This document shows, in pieces, positions 38,380 to 47,790 of a DNA stretch of 64,000 bases (within the stretch, counting starts at the first letter, position 1; the number at the start of each line of letters is the position of its first letter). The translations under genes and the position numbers were made by a program. Source of the DNA: Roseibium aggregatum (GTDB taxonomy: Bacteria > Pseudomonadota > Alphaproteobacteria > Rhizobiales > Stappiaceae); assembly GCF_014692675.1 (NCBI RefSeq), contig NZ_JABFCZ010000011.1:62001-126000 (forward strand), in the 5' to 3' direction. The notes below the pieces were generated by a model. That model worked only from the letters and a program-made list of their open reading frames with translations. It was not told the DNA's origin and did not search any database.

Positions 38380-38847
38380 TCACCCACGTCCGCGGTAAGG
38401 CGCGACGCCCTGTTCGGGGATCCACACCCCATCGGGGACCGGACCGGTCTGGTAGAAGACATCGATCGGGATGCCGCCGCGCGGATACCAGTAGCCGCCG
38501 ATCCGGAGCCACTTGGGCTCCAAGAGGTCGACCAGGCGCTTGGCGATGGAGACTGTGCAGTCCTCGTGGAAGGCGCCGTGGTTGCGGAACGAGACCAGGA
38601 AAAGCTTCAGCGATTTGCTCTCCACCAGCCATTTGTCCGGCACGTAGTCTATCATCAGGTGGGCGAAGTCCGGCTGGCCGGTGATCGGACAGAGCGAGGT
38701 GAATTCCGGCGCCGTAAAGCGGACCATGTAGTCCGTGCCTTCCTGCGGATTGGGCACCTTTTCCAGAACCGCCTCTTCCGGGGACTGGGGCTGTTCGGTC
38801 TGGCCGCCGAGCTGGGTCAGGTTTTCGTAGATGCTTTTGTCGGTCAT
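38380..38847 (-). CDS. queF: NADPH-dependent preQ0 reductase QueF
   Basis: The 155-residue unimodular QueF reduces 7-cyano-7-deazaguanine (preQ0) to preQ1 in queuosine synthesis. The catalytic Cys is in [14 protein letters not shown], and the signature [21 protein letters not shown] is intact. One base separates it from queE, so the order queC-D-E-F forms a single operon. Confidence 0.95.
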   Translation of the reverse strand: MTDKSIYENLTQLGGQTEQPQSPEEAVLEKVPNPQEGTDYMVRFTAPEFTSLCPITGQPDFAHLMIDYVPDKWLVESKSLKLFLVSFRNHGAFHEDCTVSIAKRLVDLLEPKWLRIGGYWYPRGGIPIDVFYQTGPVPDGVWIPEQGVAPYRGRG

Positions 38848-38848
38848 T

Positions 38849-39577
38849 TCATACTCCGCGAAGGTTGCCCCAGATGAGTGTGTGAAGTTGCGGCAGGACG
38901 GTGGCGTCGAACCAGCGGTCCCGGGTGACCGTGTCGACCAGCCAGCGCATGCGGTCCATGATGCCGTCCAGGTCGAGAGGGGTGTCGTCCTCCCAGATCA
39001 TCGGCGGGGTGTGATTGCCGGGCTGCAGGTAAACGGGCAGTCCGGGAAGTCGTTCGGCCACGGTTCGGGCAAAGGCGTAGTCTTCATCGTCGAAGACGAC
39101 GATTTTCAGTGCGACCTCAATGTCGCCCGCCGTTTCGATACAGTCCGCAAGCATCTGCCAGTCGGGTTCCATGCCGCTCGACGGCGGTTTGGGACTGAGC
39201 ATCAGGACATCGAGCCTTGCGAACCAGTCTTTGGCCACGCTTCCCTGGGTTTCCAGGGCAAAATGATAGCCTTTGGCGCGGCCGAGGTCGATCAGTTGCC
39301 CAAGCGGCTGGATCGCCGGATTGCCGCCGGACAGGGATACGGTCAGCGGCGAGCCGCCGGAAAGCGCCTCCACACGGCTGAAAACCTCGGCCGCGGTCAT
39401 GGGTTTCCATTCGCTGCGGTATCGGCTGCTGACGGCATGCAACGTGTCACACCAGGAACAGCGGTAGTCGCAGCCGCCGGTGCGCACGAAGACCGTGGGC
39501 TTGCCGATCAGCGCGCCTTCGCCCTGGATCGTCGGGCCGAAGATCTCGCTGATGCGGATCGTCTCGGGCGTTGTCAT
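38849..39577 (-). CDS. queE: 7-carboxy-7-deazaguanine synthase QueE
   Basis: The 242-residue radical SAM enzyme has the Cx3CxxC cluster motif ([16 protein letters not shown]). It carries [10 protein letters not shown] for SAM binding. It makes 7-carboxy-7-deazaguanine from carboxytetrahydropterin. The start ATG at 39577 overlaps the queD stop; the upstream 25 residues are not part of the gene. SWC is typical of the family. Confidence 0.94.
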   Translation of the reverse strand: MTTPETIRISEIFGPTIQGEGALIGKPTVFVRTGGCDYRCSWCDTLHAVSSRYRSEWKPMTAAEVFSRVEALSGGSPLTVSLSGGNPAIQPLGQLIDLGRAKGYHFALETQGSVAKDWFARLDVLMLSPKPPSSGMEPDWQMLADCIETAGDIEVALKIVVFDDEDYAFARTVAERLPGLPVYLQPGNHTPPMIWEDDTPLDLDGIMDRMRWLVDTVTRDRWFDATVLPQLHTLIWGNLRGV

Positions 39578-39930
39578 GGCCGGTACTCCGCACAGGTTTT
39601 CGGCGTTTCCTTGACCCGAACCGCACTCACTTCCGGCCAGCGCGCCCTGCACCAGTCATAGAAGTGTTTTGCCATCCGTTCGGCGGTAACCTGATCGTCG
39701 CCGAGCACGTCGTTCAGGTGCCGGTGGTCGAGGGTGTCGTCGATGTAGCTCTTGAAAGCACCGAGATCCCGGTAGTCGCGGACGAAGCCGGTGCTGTCGA
39801 GGGTTTCCGACTGCAGTTCGACCTCGACCACATAGTTGTGGCCATGAAAGCGCGCGCAGGGGTGGTCCTCCGCCAGGCCGACCAGCCGGTGAGAGGCGGA
39901 GAAATGGAATTCCTTGTGGATCCTAAACAT
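39574..39930 (-). CDS. queD: 6-carboxy-5,6,7,8-tetrahydropterin synthase QueD
   Basis: The 118-residue enzyme has zinc-binding histidines in FSASHRL and [11 protein letters not shown], and the catalytic CxxxHGH motif in [11 protein letters not shown]. The C-terminal [10 protein letters not shown] is a queuosine-type ending. It converts dihydroneopterin triphosphate to carboxytetrahydropterin. The ATG overlaps the queC stop by 8 bases. Confidence 0.94.
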   Translation of the reverse strand: MFRIHKEFHFSASHRLVGLAEDHPCARFHGHNYVVEVELQSETLDSTGFVRDYRDLGAFKSYIDDTLDHRHLNDVLGDDQVTAERMAKHFYDWCRARWPEVSAVRVKETPKTCAEYRP

Positions 39931-40612
39931 GGCAGGCGGCTTTCCAGAACTCCGGATCCTCGTAGACGGTCGGATCCTCGCCGCCGGCGAGATGGAACGC
40001 CTCGCGCCGTTCGACGCAGGTGCCGCAACGCCCGCAATGGTGCTCGCCGCCCTTGTAGCAGGACCAGGTCTTGGTGAAATCGACGCCAAGCCTCAGGCCC
40101 TCGGCGGCAATGTCGGCCTTGGTCCGGTGCACGAACGGTGCATAGAAGCGGATCTCGCCCAGGCCTTCCAGCGCATGGCGCTGCATGGTTTCGAACGCCT
40201 CGACGAAACCGGGGCGGCAGTCGGGGTAGATGAAGTGGTCGCCGCCGTGAACAGCAGCGGCCACCGCATCGGCGCCGCGCGAGGCGGCAATGCCGAAAGC
40301 GATCGCCATCATGATGGCGTTGCGGTTCGGAACCACCGTGATCTTCATGCTGTCTTCGGCGTAATGGCCGTCGGGCACATCGACGTCGTCGGTCAGGGCC
40401 GAGCCGGTGAGCTGGCGGCCGACATTGGCGATGTCGATCAGGGTGTGTTCGGTGCCGAGTTCCTCGGCGCAGGCCCTGGCGAAGGCCAGTTCCTTTTTAT
40501 GCCGCTGGCCGTAGTCGAAGGAGACGAGGCCGACGAGCTCGTTTTCGCGCGCGACCTTATGGGCGAGCGTGACGGAATCCAGTCCGCCGGAGCAGATGAC
40601 GAGTGTTTTCAA
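39923..40612 (-). CDS. queC: 7-cyano-7-deazaguanine synthase QueC
   Basis: The 229-residue ATP-dependent enzyme has the PP-loop SGGLDSVTLAH and the zinc cluster SCYKGGEHHCGRCGTCVERREAF. It forms preQ0 from 7-carboxy-7-deazaguanine and ammonia. It is the first gene of the operon. The 242 bases upstream, between it and the divergent acyl-CoA synthetase, contain a hairpin ATCGCC-CGAA-GGCGAT (40661-40676), but no convincing preQ1 riboswitch. Confidence 0.95.
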   Translation of the reverse strand: MKTLVICSGGLDSVTLAHKVARENELVGLVSFDYGQRHKKELAFARACAEELGTEHTLIDIANVGRQLTGSALTDDVDVPDGHYAEDSMKITVVPNRNAIMMAIAFGIAASRGADAVAAAVHGGDHFIYPDCRPGFVEAFETMQRHALEGLGEIRFYAPFVHRTKADIAAEGLRLGVDFTKTWSCYKGGEHHCGRCGTCVERREAFHLAGGEDPTVYEDPEFWKAACHV

Positions 40613-40854
40613 GATGTTTGACCCTTGTTTTCGCTGGGACCGGGTAGGCTGCGACCGGTCATCGCCCGAAGGCGATGGCAGGCTTCTAACAAGACTGGCC
40701 GAAAAGGGAAAGAAAAACCGGGCCGGGGGCGGACGGCGTGCTTGCCGGAATATCGTCTGATCGGTCGGATTTACCCTCTCGCACCGCCTCTATTGCACTG
40801 CAGCACCGGCAGGAGTAGGCTCCGCTGCACAATAAATCAGCAACGGACTACGGA

Positions 40855-42483
40855 ATGTTCAAGCAGGCCGGAGACTACGATACTCTCCTCGCCAATTTCC
40901 GCTGGCAGATACCCGGGACTTACAACATCGCGACCAGCGTCTGCGACCGGTGGGCCGCGGAAGATCCCGACCGCCTCGCCATTCGCCATCTCCGTGAAGA
41001 CGGACGCGCAGAGGCCTGGAGCTATCTGGAGCTTGCGCGCGCGGCCAACCGCTTCGCCAATTCCCTTGCCGCAAAGGGGATTGCCCGGGGCGACCGGGTC
41101 GCGCTGCTGCTGCCGCAGGCGCCGCAGACGGCGATCGCCCATCTGGCGATCTACAAGATCGGCGCCATCGCCGTGCCGCTGGCGGCGCTGTTCGGCCTGG
41201 AGGCGCTGAAATACCGGCTGAACGATTCCGGTGCCCGGGCCCTGGTGACCGATACGGCAGGTCTGGAAAAACTGGCGGAGATCCGGGGCGACATTCCCGG
41301 CCTGGGTCTGGTGGTTTCCATCGACGGGCCGGAAAGCGGCGTCGAGAGCTTCGACGCCCTGGCAGAGGCCGCCTCCGACCGGTTCGAAACTTTGCAAACG
41401 ACCCCGGACGATCCGGCGATGATGATCTACACCTCCGGCACCACCGGCCAGCCGAAGGGGGTGCTGCACGGTCACCTGGTGTTGCCGGGTCACCTGCCGG
41501 GCATCCAGATGTCGCAGGATTTCATGCCCCAGGCGGGCGATCTGTTCTGGACGCCGGCGGACTGGGCGTGGGCCGGGGGGCTCTTGAACGCGCTGTTCCC
41601 GGCGCTGCATTTCGGCGTGCCGGTCGTCTCCTTCGCCTTCCGCAAGTTCGATCCCGAGCGCGCCTTCCGGCTGATGGCGGATGAAGGGGTGCGCAATGCC
41701 TTTATCCCGCCGACGGCGCTGAAGATGCTCAGGGCGGTCGAACGTCCGGCAAGCCGCTTCGATTTGAAACTGCGCAGCGTCGGCTCTGCCGGCGAGGCTC
41801 TTGGCCGGGAGACCTACGACTGGTTTGCCGGGGAGTTCGGGTTCCAGGTCAACGAGTTCTACGGCCAGACGGAATGCAACGCAGTGCTCGGCTCCTGCGC
41901 GGCATGTGGGGTGTCCCGGTCGGGCGCGATCGGCAAGGCGATCCCGGGCCACGAGGTGGCGATCATCGATGACGATGGCAACGTCCTGCCGCCGGAAACG
42001 CTCGGCCAGATCGCGGTCAGGCGGCCCGATCCGGTGATGTTCCTGGAATACTGGAACAAGCCCGAGGCGACGGAAGAGAAATTCATCGGCGACTGGATGA
42101 TCACCGGCGACCAGGGGCTGCAGGACGAGGACGGCTACGTCCATTTCGTCGGCCGCGACGACGATGTGATCACGTCGGCCAGCTACCGGATCGGCCCCGG
42201 TGAAATCGAGGACTGCCTGCTGATGCATCCGGCGGTGCAGCTGTCGGCCGCCATCGGCAAGCCCGATCCGCTGCGGACCGAAATCGTCAAGGCCTATGTG
42301 GTGCTCAAGGACGGTGTGGCGGCCGACAAGGCCCTGGAGGACGAGATCCGGACCTTCGTGAGAAAGCGGCTGTCCGCCCATGAATATCCCCGCGAGATCG
42401 AATTCGTTCCCGACCTGCCGATGACAACGACCGGCAAGGTCATCCGCCGGATCCTCCGGGAAAGGGCGCGTACCGAGGGGTGA
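40855..42483 (+). CDS. AMP-dependent acyl-CoA synthetase (medium-chain/acetyl-CoA synthetase-like)
   Basis: The 542-residue adenylate-forming enzyme has the P-loop MMIYTSGTTGQPKGVLHGH, the motif VNEFYGQTECN and the hinge DVITSASYRIGPGEIEDCL. The C-terminal catalytic lysine is in TTTGKVIRR. It activates a carboxylic acid to an acyl-CoA. The TPADWAWAGG segment is typical of the ACSM/medium-chain group. It stands alone, divergent from queC. Confidence 0.9.
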   Translation: MFKQAGDYDTLLANFRWQIPGTYNIATSVCDRWAAEDPDRLAIRHLREDGRAEAWSYLELARAANRFANSLAAKGIARGDRVALLLPQAPQTAIAHLAIYKIGAIAVPLAALFGLEALKYRLNDSGARALVTDTAGLEKLAEIRGDIPGLGLVVSIDGPESGVESFDALAEAASDRFETLQTTPDDPAMMIYTSGTTGQPKGVLHGHLVLPGHLPGIQMSQDFMPQAGDLFWTPADWAWAGGLLNALFPALHFGVPVVSFAFRKFDPERAFRLMADEGVRNAFIPPTALKMLRAVERPASRFDLKLRSVGSAGEALGRETYDWFAGEFGFQVNEFYGQTECNAVLGSCAACGVSRSGAIGKAIPGHEVAIIDDDGNVLPPETLGQIAVRRPDPVMFLEYWNKPEATEEKFIGDWMITGDQGLQDEDGYVHFVGRDDDVITSASYRIGPGEIEDCLLMHPAVQLSAAIGKPDPLRTEIVKAYVVLKDGVAADKALEDEIRTFVRKRLSAHEYPREIEFVPDLPMTTTGKVIRRILRERARTEG

Positions 42484-42490
42484 GGGCGAC

Positions 42491-43624
42491 TTATCCCTGG
42501 TGCCTGAGAAGCCTGCGGGCGAGGCGGCGCAGGTCGCGTTCCAGCGAAAGATCCAGGTGTCCGGCCAGCTGCAGGAGGCGTCCGGCGGGGGAGGCGGCGC
42601 ACAGCAGGGTGGCGTAGCGGACCCGGCCGCGCCAGAGGGGCTCGATCATCCGGTGTCCCGGAACGGCGAGCGAATCGGCGCCCTTCAGCTGTTTGTCCTG
42701 CAGGTTTTTCTCCAGCGCATAAAGGGTCACCTGGCTGCCGGGTGAAAAATGCGCATAATCCTCGTCGAAGGCGATCTTCCAGGAAAAGGCGTGATTGCCC
42801 TCAAGCAGGATGACCAGCATGGCGATCGCCTTGCCGGAGACCGAAAAGACGTCGATCCGCACCCCGTCCGATCTGGCGCGCGCGGCAATCATCCTGCGGG
42901 CGAATTGGGTTGAGGCCGGGTCGTTCAGGAGGGCCGTACCTTTCTTTCCCTTCCAGCCCGAGGCTTCCAGCTCCATGAAGGTTTCGAACATGCGGACGGC
43001 GTCCTCGCCTCGGACGCTTTCCAGGCGGACCTCGCCCTGTTCGGACAGGCGGCGGACCAGACGGGGCAGCTCCTTGCGCCTCTTGCCGCTGAAGGCCTTG
43101 GTGAATTGCCGTTCGCCTTCCGCTCCGCCGTCATGGCCGGCGCGCGCTTCCGGATGGGCGTCCCTCGGGTGCCAGGCGGCGGTCTTCAGGAGCGGAGCGG
43201 CGGCGCAATCGAGCGGCAGATAGGGGATGGCCACCAGGGGAAGCCCGACCGCCTGTGTCGCCAGTTTCAGAAAGATCTCGCCGGTTTCCGCGGGTGCGGT
43301 CCGGTCCAGAAGGGGCGTGCCCAGGGGGCCGTATTCCGTAGCCCAGGCCGTTGCCGCCGGGATGCCGAGACCGAGGCGGCGGGGACCGAAGGGAGCGGCC
43401 ATCATCCAGCGGCCGGTCCGTTTGTCCGTGACCGCGCACAGGCGGACATTTGCCGGTCCCATGTCTTCCAGAAAGGGCATGAGGAAGTCGGGGCCGAAGA
43501 ACGGATTGGGGTCGGCGGCGCTTTCGGCCAGGGCCTGCCAGGCGCTGAGCCGGTCGCCGGGATGCACCGGGTCGATGACAATCGGTTCGAGATTGCCAAC
43601 TGCCGGAAGATCGGGTGCGCTCAA
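42491..43624 (-). CDS. GNAT-type acyltransferase (BioF2-like/CelD family)
   Basis: The 377-residue protein has a C-terminal Acetyltransf_6-type domain: FTKAFSGKRRKELPRLVRRLSEQGEV, then FMELEASGWKGKKGTALLND and GNHAFSWKIAFDEDYAHFSPGSQVTLYALE. Such enzymes acylate exopolysaccharides or cell-wall peptides. The start is inferred as TTG at 43624, whose TTGA overlaps the flippase stop; no ATG exists near the N-terminus. It pairs with the preceding flippase gene, suggesting a surface-polysaccharide role. The usual GNAT Gly-rich loop is weak. Confidence 0.8.
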   Translation of the reverse strand: MSAPDLPAVGNLEPIVIDPVHPGDRLSAWQALAESAADPNPFFGPDFLMPFLEDMGPANVRLCAVTDKRTGRWMMAAPFGPRRLGLGIPAATAWATEYGPLGTPLLDRTAPAETGEIFLKLATQAVGLPLVAIPYLPLDCAAAPLLKTAAWHPRDAHPEARAGHDGGAEGERQFTKAFSGKRRKELPRLVRRLSEQGEVRLESVRGEDAVRMFETFMELEASGWKGKKGTALLNDPASTQFARRMIAARARSDGVRIDVFSVSGKAIAMLVILLEGNHAFSWKIAFDEDYAHFSPGSQVTLYALEKNLQDKQLKGADSLAVPGHRMIEPLWRGRVRYATLLCAASPAGRLLQLAGHLDLSLERDLRRLARRLLRHQG

Positions 43625-45039
43625 GCCTCCGTTCCCTTCCGGTTCAGGATGAGCGGCAGGATGAAGGTCTGGACGCCCAGGTTCCTGCGGGCGGAAACGG
43701 TCAGGCAGGTTGCCTCGAAGATGATCGCGAGACTGGTTCCAAGGGCTGCACCCATCAGGCCGAGATGCGGGATGAGGGCGAAGTTCAAACCCACGTTGAC
43801 CGCAAAGGTGGCGGCATAGATGAGGGCGCAGCTCTTCTGGTTGCCGCTCATGTTGAGAAGGGCATCGACCGGTCCGACGGAGGCGCGCGCCAGAATGCCC
43901 ACCAGCAGGACCGCAATCAGGGGGAGGCCTGCGGTAAAGTCCTTGCCGAACAGGCTGAGCAGCACGGGGGCCGCGATCAGGACGGCAAGACCGGTGGCTA
44001 GCGACGGCCAGAAGGTCCAAGTGGTCGCCTTGTGCACATAGGCGGCAAGGCCTTCGCGGTCATCCGTGGTGACGAAGCGGGAGAACCGGTGCGCGGAGGC
44101 GGCGCGGACGGCGAAATAGACGAAATGCACCAGCGCCAGCGTCTTGGAGGCGGCGAAATAGACCGCCACTTCGTCCGGATCGCGCCAGAAACTGACCATG
44201 ATCACGTCCGCGCTGGTGATCAGCTGGAAGAAACCTTCCACCATGAGCATGGGCAGGGAAATGGCGAACCAGGTACCGAGTTCCAGGCGGCGGGGGCCTT
44301 TCGGGATCCGGGTGGTGAGCCGTCCGGCCAGCCTGATCTGCTGATAGATCGCGATGGCCCATGTGGCGGCAACGGCGGCAAAGGCCGCGGTCAGGGCGGT
44401 GGCGGGCTGGCCGATCAGGATGAAGACAAGCAGGAAGGCGAGAATCGCGCCGGGCCGCCAGATATAGGTCGGCAGCATGGCCAGCGACGGCCAGTCGTAG
44501 GAGCGGGCAATACCGTCCAGAACGCCGCCGAAGGCGAACATGGGCAGGGCCAGGAGGACGATGACCATCGGCAGCGTATACTGGGAATCGATCCTCGAGT
44601 GGAGCAGGAAGACCACGGCGATCGCGGCGCCTGCGACGAGGCTTGCGCCCAGGAATGCGATGGTGCGGCTGGCGAGCAGAAAGCCGCGCAGGCGGTCCAT
44701 GTCTCCGGTTTCGCTGTATTCCGGCACGAAGCGGGTGGAGGAGGAGGAAAATCCGCTGCAGGCCATGACGCCGAGAACCACAATCCAGGTCCAGGCCACG
44801 GAAAAGATGCCGTAGTCATGGGCGCCCATCAGGCGGGCGAGGATGATCTGGGAGACATAGGCAAGGGCCGCGCCGCCGACGCGGATCGCAAAGGTGGACA
44901 GGGCCATGCGGCTCGCACCGCCGCTGCCGTCTGCCGGGTCGCGAAGGGCATCGAGGATCTGGGTCAGCATGTCTGCGGCCGGCCGCAGGGCCGGCATGTG
45001 CTGCAGTCGCTGTGTCCAGGTCGTGGCGAATTGGCGCAA
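43621..45039 (-). CDS. Polysaccharide flippase (Wzx/MOP-family membrane protein)
   Basis: The 472-residue protein has about 12-14 hydrophobic segments. The N-terminal FAIRVGGAALAYVSQIILARLMGAHDYGIFSVAWTW is the classic opening of lipopolysaccharide O-unit/oligosaccharide flippases. It moves lipid-linked sugar across the inner membrane. The start is uncertain: TTG at 45039 has no Shine-Dalgarno, and ATGs at 44997 or 44970 are possible. It overlaps the GNAT gene by 4 bases. Confidence 0.86.
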   Translation of the reverse strand: MRQFATTWTQRLQHMPALRPAADMLTQILDALRDPADGSGGASRMALSTFAIRVGGAALAYVSQIILARLMGAHDYGIFSVAWTWIVVLGVMACSGFSSSSTRFVPEYSETGDMDRLRGFLLASRTIAFLGASLVAGAAIAVVFLLHSRIDSQYTLPMVIVLLALPMFAFGGVLDGIARSYDWPSLAMLPTYIWRPGAILAFLLVFILIGQPATALTAAFAAVAATWAIAIYQQIRLAGRLTTRIPKGPRRLELGTWFAISLPMLMVEGFFQLITSADVIMVSFWRDPDEVAVYFAASKTLALVHFVYFAVRAASAHRFSRFVTTDDREGLAAYVHKATTWTFWPSLATGLAVLIAAPVLLSLFGKDFTAGLPLIAVLLVGILARASVGPVDALLNMSGNQKSCALIYAATFAVNVGLNFALIPHLGLMGAALGTSLAIIFEATCLTVSARRNLGVQTFILPLILNRKGTEA

Positions 45040-45229
45040 AGAGGAGTCCCCGATCGTTATCCGGCGCTGTTATGACACGAGGGACTTAAGATTCCGTGGC
45101 TTTGAAACGCTCTTCGGGCGATCAAACCTCCGTGAGAGGTTTCGGGAGGATTCCCTTGCGGTATTGCACATTGCTTCGGTCCGTTTCGCAAAGGCTCTTG
45201 ACTCTGCGTCCGGGATTCGGAATCTATAA

Positions 45230-45244
45230 GAACAAAGAGAGAAC
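45230..45244 (+). promoter_or_regulatory. SOS (LexA) box controlling imuA-imuB-dnaE2
   Basis: GAACAAAGAGAGAAC is a GAAC-N7-GAAC direct repeat, i.e. GTTC-N7-GTTC on the other strand, the alphaproteobacterial LexA recognition form. A TTGACT -35-like element stands at 45198-45203 and an AT-rich CTATAA at 45224-45229, so LexA would cover the promoter start. Its position ahead of imuA, the usual target, supports it. Confidence 0.82.
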
Positions 45245-45269
45245 AAAATCCAAAGTGATTGGATGGACT

Positions 45270-46229
45270 GTGCCCAGATCGCCAGAAAACCGGCGAGAAA
45301 GCCGGCCTGAGAACAAAACAGAAATCCGGCCGGAAAACCGGACTGATCTTGCCGAGCTGCGCCGCCGCATCGCGGCCCTTGAGGGAGGCCTCCCCTTCAA
45401 CGGGCAGCTTGGTCCGGCCCCTGCTTTTGCCGCCGTAAAGCAGGGGCCGGAACCGGTCCGCCTGTCCTTCGGTCTCGACGCGCTGGACGGGCTGTTTGCC
45501 GCGGGCGGACTTGCCTGCGGCACCCTGCATGAGGTGGTGAGCGGCGAAAGCCGGGATGCGGGGGCCTTGTCGGGCTTTGCCCTTGCGCTGCTTGCCCGGG
45601 TAATGACGGCCCGTTCCGGGGCCGTACTCTGGGTTCTGGACCCGCTTGCCGGCCGGGAAGCCGGGCTGCTGCACGGGCCGGGCCTCTCTCGTTTCGGCGT
45701 CGATCCGGCCCGCCTGATCGCCGTTCGGCCGCGCCGCACCGAAGAGCTTTTATGGGCGATGGAGGAAGGCGCGCGTTCGTCCGTCCTGGCGGCTGTGGTC
45801 GGCGAGGTGCAGGGCGCGCAGAAGGCGCTCGACCTGACGGCGACCCGCCGGCTTCTGCTGCGGGCCCAGGCAAGCGGCGTGCCGGTGTTCCTGGTGCGCC
45901 ACGGGGCCGCGTTCGAGCCGACGGCGGCTCTGACCCGGTGGTGCGTCACCCCCGGACGTTCGCAGGCTCCGGCGCTTTTGCGCGCCGGACCGCATGAGGC
46001 GATCGGCGAGGCCGCCTGGATCGTGGACCTGACCCGAAACCGCGACGGCCGGTCCGGCCGTCTTGACCTGGAGTGGAGACATGCAGAAAGGCGTTTTGCC
46101 GCGCCAGCGCGTTCTGTCGCTCTGGTTTCCGGAACTGGCCTGCGACCGGATTCTGCGCCGGACGATGGGACCGTCGTGGCGGGTCCGGAGAGCACCGGAC
46201 AGCGGATCGACTTCCCCGCGGCCGGTTGA
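45270..46229 (+). CDS. imuA: ImuA, RecA-like damage-induced mutagenesis protein
   Basis: The protein has about 319 residues. A charged, repeat-like N-terminal region (ENRRESRPENKTEIRPENRTDLAEL) precedes a RecA-like domain: LSFGLDALDGLFAAGGLACGTLHEVV and the ATPase-like strands AVLWVLDPLAGREAGLLHGPGLSRFGVDPARLIAV. ImuA partners ImuB and DnaE2 in translesion synthesis. The start is inferred: GTG at 45270 follows GGATGG, and GTG 45255 is an alternative; the long frame from 45096 would start before the SOS box. Its last 149 bases overlap imuB. Confidence 0.85.
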   Translation: MPRSPENRRESRPENKTEIRPENRTDLAELRRRIAALEGGLPFNGQLGPAPAFAAVKQGPEPVRLSFGLDALDGLFAAGGLACGTLHEVVSGESRDAGALSGFALALLARVMTARSGAVLWVLDPLAGREAGLLHGPGLSRFGVDPARLIAVRPRRTEELLWAMEEGARSSVLAAVVGEVQGAQKALDLTATRRLLLRAQASGVPVFLVRHGAAFEPTAALTRWCVTPGRSQAPALLRAGPHEAIGEAAWIVDLTRNRDGRSGRLDLEWRHAERRFAAPARSVALVSGTGLRPDSAPDDGTVVAGPESTGQRIDFPAAG

Positions 46230-47790
46230 GGCCGTGCCGCCGCTGGCGGTGGTCGCGAAAATCCGCAATGCACAGCGGATCACCTGTCTGACGGCGTCGG
46301 CGCGCGCGCTGGGCCTGCGCTCCGGCGAGGCTCTGGCGGATGCCCGGGCCCGGGTGCCGTCGCTGCTGGCGGAAGAGGCCGCTCCCCGGGAAGATGCCCT
46401 CCTGCTCGGCTTTGTGGCTGACTGGTGCGACCGCTACACGCCGCTGGTGGCGATTGACGGGGACGACGGGCTGTTCCTCGATATCACCGGCTGTGCCCAT
46501 CTTTTCGGCGGCGAAGAGGCGATGCTGGCCGATGCGCTTGACCGACTGGAACGGCAGGGCTTTGCCGTGCGCGGTGCCATTGCCGATACGCCCGGAGCTG
46601 CCTGGGCGGTCGCCCGCTATGGCGACGGCGGGTCGATTGCCTCCGGACAGCAGGAACAGGCGCTGGCGTCCCTGCCGCTTGCCGCCCTGCGGCTCGACGC
46701 GGAAGCGGTCGAAGGGCTGGAGCGGGTCGGGCTGAGCCGGATCGGCGATATCGCAACGCGGCCGCGCGCGCCACTGGCCAACCGGTTCGGGCCCGCGCCG
46801 GTGCGGCGCCTGGACCAGGCGTTCGGCCGGGAGGGCGAACCGATCTCGCCCCGGTTCGCAGCCCCCCTGATCATGGCCGAACGCCGGTTTTTCGAACCGA
46901 TCGGCCGTCTGGAGGACGTCAGCGCGGTCGCCCTGTCGCTGGCCGGCCAGCTCTCGGACGCGCTGGAACGGCGGTGCCAGGGCGGTCGGGCCTTCGAACT
47001 GGCGCTGTTTCGGGTCGACGGCGCGGTTCAGAAGCTTGCCGTCGGCACCAGCCGGCCGTTGCGGGTGCCGAAACGGATCCTGGCGCTCTTCGCCGAAAAA
47101 CTGAAAGCGGACGAAAGCGTGCTCGATGCCGGGTATGGCTACGATCTCGTGCGTCTTGCGGTGCTGGAAGCGCAGGACGAGGACCCGGCCCAGCTCGATC
47201 TCGGCGGGCAGGGCGTGGCGGAGGCCGAAGCCGATCTGGCAGGCCTGATCGACCGGCTCGGCGCGCGGCTCGGGCTTGACCGGGTCACCCGGCTTCTGCC
47301 TGTGGACCGGCATTTGCCGGAATCCCAGACAGCGCTGGTGCCGGCTGCCGCCGTGCGCGAAGACGCGCTCGCCTGGACCGGGTTTTCCTCCGTGGTTCTG
47401 GGCTGCGACGATCTCGGTCTCGGGGCTTCGGGCGAGGTGGGGCTCCTGCAGGCCCGGCAGAGCTCCGAGATGCCTCTTGAACGTCCCTTGCGGCTGCTCG
47501 ATCCGGCGGAACAGGTGGACGCCATCGCCATGGTGCCGGAAGGTCCGCCGCTCCGGTTTCGCTGGCGGCGTACGCTTTACCGGGTGGTCCGCTCGGAAGG
47601 TCCGGAGCGGATCGCCCCGCCCTGGTGGGTGGGGGCGCCGGACGCGCCACCGTTGACCAGAGAGGGCGTGACCCGGGATTATTTTCGCATCGAGGATGAC
47701 GCCGGCCGGCGGTTCTGGCTTTACCGGGAGGGGCTTTACGCCCGCGAAACGGCGACCCCGCGCTGGTATCTGCACGGGGTGTTCGCATGA
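46081..47790 (+). CDS. imuB: ImuB, Y-family polymerase-like mutasome protein
   Basis: The 569-residue protein has a Y-family polymerase fold that appears catalytically inactive: the N-terminal catalytic aspartates are replaced (LSLWFPELACDRIL). The palm pattern DGLFLDITGCAHLFGGEEAML and finger/little-finger regions (LRLDAEAVEGLERVGLSRIGD) remain. A possible clamp-binding motif QLDLGG occurs in PAQLDLGGQG. ImuB joins DnaE2 to the sliding clamp. The start at 46081 has GGAGTGGAGAC upstream, inside the imuA frame. It ends with ATGA overlapping dnaE2. Confidence 0.9.
   Translation: MQKGVLPRQRVLSLWFPELACDRILRRTMGPSWRVRRAPDSGSTSPRPVEAVPPLAVVAKIRNAQRITCLTASARALGLRSGEALADARARVPSLLAEEAAPREDALLLGFVADWCDRYTPLVAIDGDDGLFLDITGCAHLFGGEEAMLADALDRLERQGFAVRGAIADTPGAAWAVARYGDGGSIASGQQEQALASLPLAALRLDAEAVEGLERVGLSRIGDIATRPRAPLANRFGPAPVRRLDQAFGREGEPISPRFAAPLIMAERRFFEPIGRLEDVSAVALSLAGQLSDALERRCQGGRAFELALFRVDGAVQKLAVGTSRPLRVPKRILALFAEKLKADESVLDAGYGYDLVRLAVLEAQDEDPAQLDLGGQGVAEAEADLAGLIDRLGARLGLDRVTRLLPVDRHLPESQTALVPAAAVREDALAWTGFSSVVLGCDDLGLGASGEVGLLQARQSSEMPLERPLRLLDPAEQVDAIAMVPEGPPLRFRWRRTLYRVVRSEGPERIAPPWWVGAPDAPPLTREGVTRDYFRIEDDAGRRFWLYREGLYARETATPRWYLHGVFA

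Noticed and set aside
36904-38847. rtcB-prfH and queC-F as one operon
   Set aside because: A 282-base gap with a weak terminator-like hairpin separates queF from rtcB; same strand alone is not enough.
40613-40854. preQ1 riboswitch before queC
   Set aside because: A hairpin is present (40661-40676), but I could not find the conserved pseudoknot/A-rich tail arrangement of any preQ1 class.
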